Assembly (NCBI GenBank): GCA_002412545.1
Contig: DHVG01000013.1
Coordinates: forward strand, 253,579 to 260,262
Direction of reading: 5' to 3'
Source: Elusimicrobia bacterium UBA5214
GTDB taxonomy: Bacteria; Elusimicrobiota; UBA5214
DNA: 6,684 nt
Below, piece by piece: positions 1 to 5,580 of this stretch (position 1 is its first letter; the number at the start of each line of letters is the position of its first letter). A model generated the notes under the pieces. It had not been told where the DNA came from and did not search any database. It worked only from the letters and a program-made list of their open reading frames with translations. A program made the position numbers and the translations under genes.

Positions 1-3000
1 CATATTCTTGAATTGATTTAACCTTTAAATTTCCTTTTAAAACTGACTCCATACCATTTACTACTGCTTGGGCTCCTTGAATCGTAGTTACACACGGCAC
101 ACCATAGAGGACCGCTAAACTCCTAATCGGTTTCATATCCGATTGACCGTATTGTCCCGAAGGTGTATTAATCACCAGTTTTATTTCGCCTCCTTTAATC
201 AGGTCTAATACCTCGGTATTACCTTCAGCAATTTTACCCACTGTATTTGTTCCCATATTATTCATTTTAAGAACTTTAGCCGTTCCTTTAGTAGCAATTA
301 TCTCAAAACCTAAATCGTAAAGTTTCTTGGCAATAAAAACAATGTTTCTCTTATCATCATTTTTCACGCTAATAAAAACTTTCCCTTTACTCGGAATAAT
401 CTGTCCCGCGGCAATCTGTGATTTATAAAAAGCGATTCCAAATGATTTATCTATTCCCATTACTTCGCCGGTAGATTTCATTTCTGGTCCGAGTAGTATA
501 TCTACGCCCGAGAAACGCGAAAAGGGTAAGACCGATTCTTTTACCGCTACATAAGTTAATTTTTTTTCTTCAGTAAAACCAAGTTCTTCAAGTGTCTTAC
601 CAGCCATTATTTTAGCCGCAATCTTCGCTAAAGGAATACCGGTTGTCTTGCTTACAAAAGGCACGGTCCGTGATGCACGCGGGTTAACTTCCAAAACATA
701 AACAATATCATTTTTTATTGCTAACTGGATATTAATTAATCCTTTAACTTCAAGCTCTTGAGAGATTACTTTCGTATAATCCCTGATTGTCCCGATAATT
801 TCATCACTCAAGGTATGTGGTGGAAGGACACAAGCTGAATCACCGGAATGTATTCCTGCTTCCTCAATATGTTCCATAATTCCACCAATCACGGTTAACT
901 TACCGTCAGAAACCGCATCAACATCTACTTCTACTGCATCTTCCAGAAATTTATCAATTAAAATCGGATGCCCTTCAGAAACTTCCTCCGCTTCTTTGAT
1001 AAATTCATTTAGAGAAGATTCATCGTAAACTATTTTCATCGCTCTACCGCCTAAAACATAGGAAGGTCTCACTAATACCGGATAACCGATTTTTTTTGCT
1101 ATTCTTTTTGCTTCTTCTTTCAATTTCGCTGAACCATTCGCTGGCTGGGGTATCTTCAATCTCTTAAGAAGTCGGGCGAACTTATCCCGGTCTTCAGCAC
1201 GGTCTATAGAGTCAACACTGGTACCAATAATCGGTGCACCCGCTTTTCTCAATTGTTTAGCCAAATTAAGCGGTGTCTGTCCTCCGAACTGGATAATTAC
1301 ACCGTCAGGTTTCTCTTTATCAATAATATTCATTACATCTTCAAAAGTAAGCGGTTCAAAGTAAAGTTTGTCCGAAGTATCGTAGTCAGTAGATACCGTC
1401 TCCGGATTAGAATTAACCATAATCGTCTGATAACCCAATTCTTTAAGGGCAAATGAAGCATGACAACAACAATAGTCAAATTCTATACCCTGACCAATAC
1501 GGTTTGGTCCACCACCAAGAATGATTATTTTTTTTCTCTTTGCCGAACGGGCTTCATCTTCTTTTTCATAAGTTGAATAGTAATAAGGTGTATACGCTTC
1601 AAATTCAGCGGCACAAGTATCAACTAATTTAAAAGTTGTTTCAATCCTTTGTTTTTTTCGCAAATTTCTTACCGCTAATTCATCCGAACCAATCAATTCG
1701 GCAATCTGACGGTCACTGAAACCAAACTCTTTAGCTTTTCTCAAGTTTGCCGGTGCAAGTTTTTTTGTTTTCCGGTATTCAGTTTTTATTTTATTTTCTA
1801 AACCAACAATTTCTTTTATATTACCAATAAACCAGGGGTCAATTTTAGTCAGCTGATAAATTTCATCTATACTAAATCCTTTCTCTAAAGCATACTTGAT
1901 ATAAAATATTCGTGAAGCATTCGGTTCTTTTAGTCTCAACCTGATTTTTTCTTCCGGGATTTGCCGATAATCTAACTTGTTATCTAACCCGCTATGCCCG
2001 ATTTCCAATCCTCTTAATCCTTTTTGCAATGCTTCTTTAAAAGTCCGTCCGATTGCCATCGTTTCACCTACCGATTTCATTGAAATTCCTAAAACATCTT
2101 TTGCTTCGGGAAATTTCTCAAAAGCAAAACGCGGTATCTTCACTACACAATAGTCAATCGTCGGTTCAAACGATGCCGGTGTCTCCTTGGTAATATCATT
2201 CCTGATTTCATCAAGAGTATAACCTACGGCAAGTTTTGCGGCAATTTTTGCTATCGGGAAACCGGTAGCTTTACTCGCCAGAGCCGAACTGCGCGAGACA
2301 CGCGGATTCATCTCAATCGCTACCATCCGTCCATCTTCCGGATTAATTGCAAACTGAATATTAGAACCACCGGTCTCTACACCAATCTCCCGGATAATTG
2401 CCAGTGCAGCATCTCTCATCTTTTGATACTCTTTATCGGTTAAGGTCTGTGCTGGTGCGACCGTAATTGAATCACCGGTATGGACACCCATCGGGTCAAA
2501 ATTTTCAATTGAACAGATGATTACTACATTATCTTTTTTATCCCGCATCACTTCTAATTCATACTCTTTCCAGCCAACCACCGATTCTTCAATCAATACT
2601 TGGTGAATCATACTGTATTCTAACCCACGGGTAACTATTTCCTCAAATTCTTCATCAGTAGTAGCTACACCGCCACCGGTGCCGCCTAAAGTAAACGCCG
2701 GTCTCATTACTAAAGGTAAACCTAACTCCTCTTTAATTCGTTTAGCATCACTTATCCGGTAAGCAAGACCGCTTTTCGGAACATCTAAACCAATTTTCTT
2801 CATCGCTTCTCTAAAAAGTAAACGGTCCTCCGCCTTTTTTATTGCCTCTTCATCGGCACCAATCATCTTTACTTTATATTCTTTTAATATTCCCCGACGT
2901 GCAACTTCAATTGCAGTATTTAGTCCGGTCTGTCCGCCTAAGGTCGGGAGGAGTGCATCCGGTCTTTCTTTAACAATCACCTTCTCCAGAATTTCCGGAG

Positions 3001-3208
3001 TAATTGGTTCAATATAAGTAGCATCAGCAAATTGCGGGTCAGTCATAATTGTTGCCGGATTAGAATTGACCAGGACAATTTTGAAACCTTCTTCTTTCAA
3101 AGCTTTACAGGCTTGGGTGCCGGAATAGTCAAACTCACATGCTTGACTAATTACAATTGGACCGGAACCAATAATCAGTATTTTTTTAATATCCGTTCGT
3201 TTAGGCAT
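1..3208 (-). CDS. carB: Carbamoyl-phosphate synthase large subunit (3' end cut by window edge)
   Basis: CarB uses ammonia delivered by CarA, bicarbonate and two ATP to make carbamoyl phosphate in the cytoplasm, feeding pyrimidine and arginine synthesis. I read the minus frame from the ATG at 3208 and found it open in the lines checked, 1069 codons to the edge with no stop reached. By alignment from memory to E. coli CarB (1073 residues), only about five residues are missing. Visible landmarks: N-terminal GPIVISQACEFDYSG (about residues 16-30), first ATP-grasp glycine loop GGTGGG (175-180), HTGDSITVAPAQTLTDKEY, the metal-binding EMNPRVSRSSALASKATG block, then the duplicated half with GGGPNRIGQGIEFDYCC, RPSYVLGGRAM and EVNPRASRTVPFVSK. 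The C-terminal MGS-like allosteric domain follows, with TKGTAKVL and INTPSG. Start choice is supported by the MPKRTDIK N-terminus and a strong upstream Shine-Dalgarno. It lies 112 nt downstream of carA, presumably co-transcribed. No frameshift or missing catalytic motif was seen. Confidence 0.97.
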   Translation of the reverse strand, partial: MPKRTDIKKILIIGSGPIVISQACEFDYSGTQACKALKEEGFKIVLVNSNPATIMTDPQFADATYIEPITPEILEKVIVKERPDALLPTLGGQTGLNTAIEVARRGILKEYKVKMIGADEEAIKKAEDRLLFREAMKKIGLDVPKSGLAYRISDAKRIKEELGLPLVMRPAFTLGGTGGGVATTDEEFEEIVTRGLEYSMIHQVLIEESVVGWKEYELEVMRDKKDNVVIICSIENFDPMGVHTGDSITVAPAQTLTDKEYQKMRDAALAIIREIGVETGGSNIQFAINPEDGRMVAIEMNPRVSRSSALASKATGFPIAKIAAKLAVGYTLDEIRNDITKETPASFEPTIDYCVVKIPRFAFEKFPEAKDVLGISMKSVGETMAIGRTFKEALQKGLRGLEIGHSGLDNKLDYRQIPEEKIRLRLKEPNASRIFYIKYALEKGFSIDEIYQLTKIDPWFIGNIKEIVGLENKIKTEYRKTKKLAPANLRKAKEFGFSDRQIAELIGSDELAVRNLRKKQRIETTFKLVDTCAAEFEAYTPYYYSTYEKEDEARSAKRKKIIILGGGPNRIGQGIEFDYCCCHASFALKELGYQTIMVNSNPETVSTDYDTSDKLYFEPLTFEDVMNIIDKEKPDGVIIQFGGQTPLNLAKQLRKAGAPIIGTSVDSIDRAEDRDKFARLLKRLKIPQPANGSAKLKEEAKRIAKKIGYPVLVRPSYVLGGRAMKIVYDESSLNEFIKEAEEVSEGHPILIDKFLEDAVEVDVDAVSDGKLTVIGGIMEHIEEAGIHSGDSACVLPPHTLSDEIIGTIRDYTKVISQELEVKGLINIQLAIKNDIVYVLEVNPRASRTVPFVSKTTGIPLAKIAAKIMAGKTLEELGFTEEKKLTYVAVKESVLPFSRFSGVDILLGPEMKSTGEVMGIDKSFGIAFYKSQIAAGQIIPSKGKVFISVKNDDKRNIVFIAKKLYDLGFEIIATKGTAKVLKMNNMGTNTVGKIAEGNTEVLDLIKGGEIKLVINTPSGQYGQSDMKPIRSLAVLYGVPCVTTIQGAQAVVNGMESVLKGNLKVKSIQEY

Positions 3209-3211
3209 AAA

Positions 3212-3218
3212 CTCCTCA
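3212..3218 (-). promoter_or_regulatory. carB ribosome binding site
   Basis: On the minus strand TGAGGAG sits three bases before the carB ATG. It is the strongest Shine-Dalgarno match in the window and fixes the carB start. It lies outside the CGGAT hairpin of the carA-carB gap, so that hairpin does not hide it directly. Confidence 0.8.
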
Positions 3219-3238
3219 CAATCGTTCGTCAGTCTATA

Positions 3239-3318
3239 CGGATGCATACGGATTAAAGCAGATTCATACGGATTGAAACCTTTATCCGTTTGCATCCGCT
3301 CACATCCGTTTGAATCCG
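3239..3318. repeat. Imperfect inverted repeat of phased CGGAT units between carA and carB
   Basis: Two 35-bp arms (3239-3273 and 3284-3318) are imperfect reverse complements, about 26 of 35 positions matching by eye, separated by a 10-nt loop. Each arm carries CGGAT (ATCCG in the other arm) every 10 bp, with one degenerate unit (cagat), so motif and loop share one 10-nt period. The structure begins two bases after the carA stop and ends about 20 bases before the carB Shine-Dalgarno. In the transcript it would fold into a long hairpin, which could protect the carA 3' end or tune carB output. It has no U-tail, so it is not an intrinsic terminator. It may equally be one copy of a dispersed genomic repeat. 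Confidence 0.75.
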
Positions 3319-3320
3319 TT

Positions 3321-4496
3321 TTAAATTTTAAATTTATTCATCATTTGGATGAACTGACCAAAGAGATACTTTGCATCATTCGGACCAGGTGCCGCTTCCG
3401 GATGGAATTGCACTGAAAATATCGGTAATTTCTTATGTCTCATCCCTTCTAAAGTATTATCATTAAGATTAAGGTGAGTAATTTCCACATCCGGGTCTTT
3501 CAAAGAATCAATATCTACACAAAAACCATGGTTCTGCACCGTAATCATAATTTTACCACTTCTTAATTCTTTAACCGGATGATTCAACCCATGATGTCCG
3601 AATTTAAGTTTATAGGTTTTACCACCGAAAGCCATTCCTAATATTTGATGTCCCAAACAAATACCAAAAATTGGTAATTGGTGATTGTCGCCTCTCCGGC
3701 GACCTGTCTCCTCTTCGGCGACCTGCCGACGAGGCATGGCCGATGAGGCATGGGTAATTGGTGATTGGTCAATCAATTTTTTTACTGTATCTACTACATA
3801 GGTCAAGGGAGCAGGGTCACCGGGTCCGTTAGAAAGTAAAACCCCGTCCGGTTTTAAAGCAAGTATTTCTTGAGCAGTTGTTTTCGCGGGCACAACTTTT
3901 ACCTGGCAACCACGGACAACTAATTCTCTTAAAATATTATATTTTACCCCGCAATCAATCACTACTACTTTATGTTTACCTTCCCGGTTCCAAGCGTAAC
4001 TTCCTTTACAGGCAACTTCCCTTACTAAATCTCTTCCAATCAGCCCGGGCGAATTCTTCGCTTTTTTAATTAAACTCCGGTCATCTAAATCTTCGGTAGA
4101 AATACATACTTTCATTGCCCCCTGCAGACGAATATGTTTAGTTAACGCCCGTGTATCTACACCTTCTATCCCGATAATTTTATATTTTTTCAGATATTCA
4201 TCTAACCTCTTTTGACTCCGCCAATTGCTGGCAAGACGACTATTTTCTTTCACCACGAAACCTTCCACCTGTATCTTTGCTGACTCAAAATCTTCATCGT
4301 TTACACCGTAATTACCGATTAGCGGATAAGTCATGGTTACAATCTGCCCTTTATAAGAAGGGTCAGTAAGTACTTCTGGGTAACCAGTCATCCCGGTATT
4401 AAAGATTATTTCACCAGTTTTCTCACCGGGATAACCAAAAGAAATACCTTCAAATACTGTTCCGTCTTCAAGAGCAATCTTTGCTTTTTTTTCCAT
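3321..4496 (-). CDS. carA: Carbamoyl-phosphate synthase small subunit with in-frame repeat insertion
   Basis: CarA is the glutaminase subunit that releases ammonia from glutamine and channels it to CarB. From the ATG at 4496 it is 391 residues. The N-terminal small-chain domain (about 1-140) opens MEKKAKIALEDGTVFEG and contains FNTGMTGYPEVLTDPSY and PLIGNYGVN. The class I amidotransferase domain (about 175-391) has LLSNGPGDPAP (220-230), the nucleophile elbow FGICLGHQ with Cys280, and FHPEA with His365 and Glu367, so the catalytic triad is intact. Residues 245-273 form an extra segment absent from E. coli CarA as I recall it; without it the protein would be about 362 residues, normal for the family. 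The frame stays open to 4640, but those 48 extra residues are translated palindromic repeat and are not CarA-like. The chosen ATG has a modest AGAAG upstream. carB follows on the same strand. Confidence 0.96.
   Translation of the reverse strand: MEKKAKIALEDGTVFEGISFGYPGEKTGEIIFNTGMTGYPEVLTDPSYKGQIVTMTYPLIGNYGVNDEDFESAKIQVEGFVVKENSRLASNWRSQKRLDEYLKKYKIIGIEGVDTRALTKHIRLQGAMKVCISTEDLDDRSLIKKAKNSPGLIGRDLVREVACKGSYAWNREGKHKVVVIDCGVKYNILRELVVRGCQVKVVPAKTTAQEILALKPDGVLLSNGPGDPAPLTYVVDTVKKLIDQSPITHASSAMPRRQVAEEETGRRRGDNHQLPIFGICLGHQILGMAFGGKTYKLKFGHHGLNHPVKELRSGKIMITVQNHGFCVDIDSLKDPDVEITHLNLNDNTLEGMRHKKLPIFSVQFHPEAAPGPNDAKYLFGQFIQMMNKFKI
3673..3767. repeat. GC-rich repeat element inserted in frame within carA
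   Basis: A perfect 15-bp direct repeat, GGTAATTGGTGATTG, occurs at 3673-3687 and 3753-3767. It brackets a 65-bp core in which 44 bases are G or C, in sharp contrast to the AT-rich gene around it. The core is internally repetitive: CGGCGACCTG at 3697-3706 and 3716-3725, a 14-bp near-tandem pair (3727-3740, 3741-3754), and two 5-bp-stem hairpins (3688-3692 with 3698-3702; 3715-3719 with 3725-3729). It supplies most of CarA residues 245-273, rich in Arg and Glu. The direct repeats are 80 bp apart, not a multiple of three, so they are not a simple target-site duplication of an otherwise unchanged ancestor. The inserted part versus the family is about 84-87 nt, which does keep frame. Confidence 0.85.
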
Positions 4497-4507
4497 ATTT
4501 CTTCTTG

Positions 4508-4639
4508 TGATTACAGATGACAACGAAGTTGTCATTGCGAGACCGACCTGCCTCGCTGTCAAGCGTGAGGTCGTGGCAATCTTATAATAGGATTGCTTCG
4601 GTCGTTTTACTCCCTCGCAATGACATTTCGGTGTAATCA
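4508..4639. repeat. REP-like palindromic element upstream of carA
   Basis: The outer arms TGATTACA (4508-4515) and TGTAATCA (4632-4639) and the inner perfect 11-bp arms GTCATTGCGAG (4531-4541) and CTCGCAATGAC (4614-4624) are inverted repeats. Inside are GCAATC/GATTGC (4576-4581, 4591-4596), and at one side an 8-bp hairpin with a 3-nt loop (4517-4524, 4528-4535). The GTCATTGCGAG end and its translation (CHCEGVKRPKQ, ARQVGLAMT) match a dispersed palindrome I recognise from many bacterial genomes. It is richer in GC than its surroundings. It extends the carA frame upstream without coding for anything CarA-like. Confidence 0.85.
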
Positions 4640-4658
4640 AATTTTCTATCTAATAATA

Positions 4659-4704
4659 AAAAAAAGACGAAAATATCCCTTTTTTGACATCTTCGTCTTT
4701 TTTT
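4659..4704 (-). terminator. U-tailed hairpin in the carA leader (terminator or attenuator candidate)
   Basis: A 13-bp perfect stem (4659-4671 with 4692-4704) encloses a 20-nt loop. Its core is GACGAA/TTCGTC and its base is a run of A paired with a run of T. Read on either strand it ends in seven or eight T residues, so it has the form of a bidirectional intrinsic terminator, though with only a short GC-containing core. On the minus strand it lies downstream of the consensus promoter and about 160 nt before the carA ATG, where it could act as an attenuator. An adjacent 8-bp hairpin (4707-4714 with 4721-4728) contains AATAAT, which could also pair with ATTATT just after the U-tract, so alternative folding is possible. 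Confidence 0.55.
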
Positions 4705-4763
4705 ATAATAATACTTCACTGTATTATTTATGTTAGGATTTTTTTTAACTTTCTAATCACTCC

Positions 4764-4929
4764 TGTCCGCTAAAAAAATGAGCTATTTATTGTGTCATTT
4801 GTCTGTCATTCCGAAGGAGCGAATGTAATGAGCAACTGTGGGAATCTCGTTTTTATCGTAAAAAAGGCGAGATTGCCACGCCTTTCAGGATCGCAATGAC
4901 AGTTTGTATGACGGAAAGTTAAGCGGACA
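4764..4929. repeat. Nested REP-like inverted repeats in the carA leader
   Basis: Three perfect inverted repeats are nested: TGTCCGCT/AGCGGACA (4764-4771, 4922-4929), CTGTCATT/AATGACAG (4803-4810, 4895-4902) and AATCTCG/CGAGATT (4843-4849, 4868-4874). The 100-bp middle unit, starting CTGTCATTCCGAAGGAGCG and ending TCGCAATGACAG, resembles a dispersed intergenic palindrome. Its GCAATGAC end is shared with the palindrome nearer carA, so the two are related. No open frame of interest crosses it. Confidence 0.75.
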
Positions 4930-4942
4930 CCTATGCTTTTTA

Positions 4943-4971
4943 ATTATAAAAAACTATAAAAATTTTGTCAA
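4943..4971 (-). promoter_or_regulatory. Perfect-consensus sigma-70 promoter, likely for carAB
   Basis: On the minus strand TTGACA (4966-4971) is separated by exactly 17 bp from TATAAT (4943-4948), both hexamers matching the consensus fully. Start of transcription is expected near 4934-4937. The next gene downstream on this strand is carA, about 440 nt away, and I found no better promoter in between. Such a strong core promoter usually implies control after initiation or by an overlapping operator; no clear operator palindrome overlaps it. Confidence 0.8.
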
Positions 4972-5141
4972 GTTTTTCTATAGCACAATGAAGAATAAAT
5001 AAAAAAAACTGTCCTAAAAATGGACGGCTAAAAAATAAAACCTAAAATCAAGACCTAACCCTATTTCCCCTGGTTAAAATATTCTGTCCCCAAACCCCTA
5101 CAAAATTTTATTATCCGTCTGACCAAGTTAGTTTTTTTCTT
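4972..5141. other. Gene-free spacer between broken AlbA_2 gene and carAB promoter
   Basis: No open frame of note is present. The minus strand reads as remnants of the GGGGACAG-type repeats seen further right (for example TTTGGGGACAGAATATT around 5080-5097). Near 5001-5025 a short GTCC/GGAC stem (5011-5014 with 5022-5025) precedes eight T residues on the minus strand. That is a weak candidate terminator for transcription coming from the right, placed just ahead of the carAB promoter. The stem is only four base pairs, so I do not call it separately with confidence. Confidence 0.5.
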
Positions 5142-5177
5142 TCAATTAACTGGTCTTTCATTAGAAGAAGCCATTAC

Positions 5178-5223
5178 CGTAAAAAATTCCCTCCGTCCCA
5201 ATTTTTTACGTCCCGATTTTTTA
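5178..5223. repeat. CGTCCC-type hairpin and 15-bp tandem pair
   Basis: A perfect 11-bp inverted repeat, CGTAAAAAATT (5178-5188) and AATTTTTTACG (5200-5210), has an 11-nt loop CCCTCCGTCCC. Overlapping it, CGTCCCAATTTTTTA (5194-5208) is followed directly by CGTCCCGATTTTTTA (5209-5223), a 15-bp tandem pair with one mismatch. On the minus strand these are GGGACG motifs of the sort left by REP elements served by REP-associated tyrosine (Y1) transposases, though no transposase is in the window. Confidence 0.75.
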
Positions 5224-5224
5224 T

Positions 5225-5246
5225 AAGTTCTCTGTCCCCGGATTTC
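5225..5246. repeat. 22-bp direct repeat, copy 1
   Basis: This 22-bp block with the core TCTCTGTCCCCGGATTTC is identical to 5557-5578, 332 bp to the right. It lies inside the broken AlbA_2 frame. The minus-strand reading, GAAATCCGGGGACAGAG, resembles a REP head motif. Confidence 0.9.
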
Positions 5247-5274
5247 CGAATAAATGAAAGCGTCCCCTTTTTTG

Positions 5275-5330
5275 AATATCAGAAATAAATTTCCGATAAA
5301 TTTCCGATAAATTTCCGATATTTCTGTATT
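5275..5330. repeat. Three-unit 11-bp tandem array inside an inverted repeat
   Basis: ATAAATTTCCG is repeated exactly three times (5285-5295, 5296-5306, 5307-5317). The array is enclosed by inverted arms AATATCAGAAATA (5275-5287) and TATTTCTGTATT (5319-5330), complementary except for a single bulged base. Because 11 is not a multiple of three, the units are read in all three frames of the broken AlbA_2 gene, so the array is not protein-selected. Confidence 0.85.
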
Positions 5331-5510
5331 AAGCAAGAATGTGACCTTCCCGGAGTTTGACATTCCGACAAGTATTTCCCCACCACTTGCGTTAGAGAAT
5401 GCAGAAACCGTCTCCACAATTTCTTTCCACTCCCCAACTGATTTCTTAAATTCAGTACTTTGGTTTTCTCTCTTAGAAATAAAATCGTTCATTCCCGATT
5501 TGCCGCTTTT

Positions 5511-5528
5511 CCGAAAAAATCAGAAAAA
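5511..5528. repeat. 18-bp direct repeat, copy 1 (left of the HEPN-MNT operon)
   Basis: CCGAAAAAATCAGAAAAA here is identical to 6667-6684 at the right edge of the window. The copies bracket the HEPN-MNT operon. The A-rich composition makes part of the match cheap, but the shared CCG and CAG positions argue for common origin. This copy sits just upstream of the AlbA_2 remnant on the minus strand. Confidence 0.75.
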
Positions 5529-5556
5529 TCCTTTTTTTTGACTGAAAAAAATAATT

Positions 5557-5578
5557 AAGTTCTCTGTCCCCGGATTTC
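5557..5578. repeat. 22-bp direct repeat, copy 2
   Basis: Identical to 5225-5246. It lies directly after the HEPN gene stop codon on the minus strand, between that gene and the AlbA_2 remnant. It has no U-tract and is not a terminator. Confidence 0.9.
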
Positions 5579-5580
5579 TC

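Larger units (their letters stand above)
4497..4936 (-). other. Predicted long 5' leader of carAB
   Basis: If transcription starts about seven bases after the TATAAT at 4943-4948, the carA message has an untranslated leader of roughly 440 nt. In 5' to 3' order it contains a REP-like block closed by TGTCCGCT/AGCGGACA, a small AT-rich hairpin (4707-4714 with 4721-4728), a U-tailed hairpin (4659-4704), and a second palindrome (4508-4639) ending about 12 nt before the carA ATG. I see no convincing leader peptide, no clear PyrR-binding consensus and no recognisable riboswitch. The length and terminator-like hairpin make transcription attenuation plausible, as is common for pyrimidine genes, but this is inference. 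Confidence 0.45.
5142..5492 (-). pseudogene. Truncated AlbA_2 (divergent AAA, Schlafen-like) domain gene, N-terminal remnant
   Basis: The frame encodes 116 residues. Residues 1-50 (5492 down to 5343) match the start of AlbA_2-domain proteins, a family often annotated as putative DNA-binding or ATP-binding: the signature runs STEFKKSVGEWKEIVETVSAF, then NASGGEILVGMSNSGKV. The family domain normally continues for about 60 more residues, often with further C-terminal domains. Here homology stops at Val50, and residues 51 to about 104 are translated repeat: an 11-bp tandem array, a GGGGACAG copy and CGTCCC hairpins. The tail TVMASSNERPVN could be a leftover of the family strand that often ends in a KPV or RPV-like motif, but this is weak. 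The upstream Shine-Dalgarno is poor and the upstream DNA is also repeat. I infer a decayed gene and would not expect a working protein. It lies 88 bp downstream of the HEPN gene. Confidence 0.7.

Noticed and set aside
1253..1456. Plus-strand open frame of 67 codons
   Set aside because: Lies entirely opposite well-conserved carB coding sequence and has no recognisable domain; an antisense shadow. The plus-strand frames at 3032-3256, 3878-4069 and 5341-5541 are rejected for the same reason.
3673..3767. Reading the 15-bp repeats in carA as a plain target-site duplication
   Set aside because: Collapsing to one copy removes 80 bp, which would break the carA frame, so a simple insertion with duplication does not restore a working ancestor.
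4497..4640. Upstream start for carA at 4640 giving a 439-residue protein
   Set aside because: The first 48 residues are translated palindromic repeat with no CarA similarity; MEKKAKIALEDGTVFEG from the ATG at 4496 is the normal family N-terminus.
4684..4709. Plus-strand TTGACA and TATAAT pair
   Set aside because: Spacer is only 14 bp, the motifs are embedded in the U-tailed hairpin, and no plus-strand gene follows.
4720..4780. Leader peptide in the carA leader (for example GTG near 4760)
   Set aside because: The frame is about ten codons, the ribosome site overlaps the start, and no pyrimidine-related codon bias is visible.
5275..5330. CRISPR array
   Set aside because: The repeats are 11 bp and directly adjacent with no spacers; nothing in the window has CRISPR repeat-spacer form.
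5142..5492. Intact small AlbA_2 protein
   Set aside because: Homology ends at residue 50 and the remainder is made of non-coding repeat units, including an 11-bp array not compatible with frame conservation.
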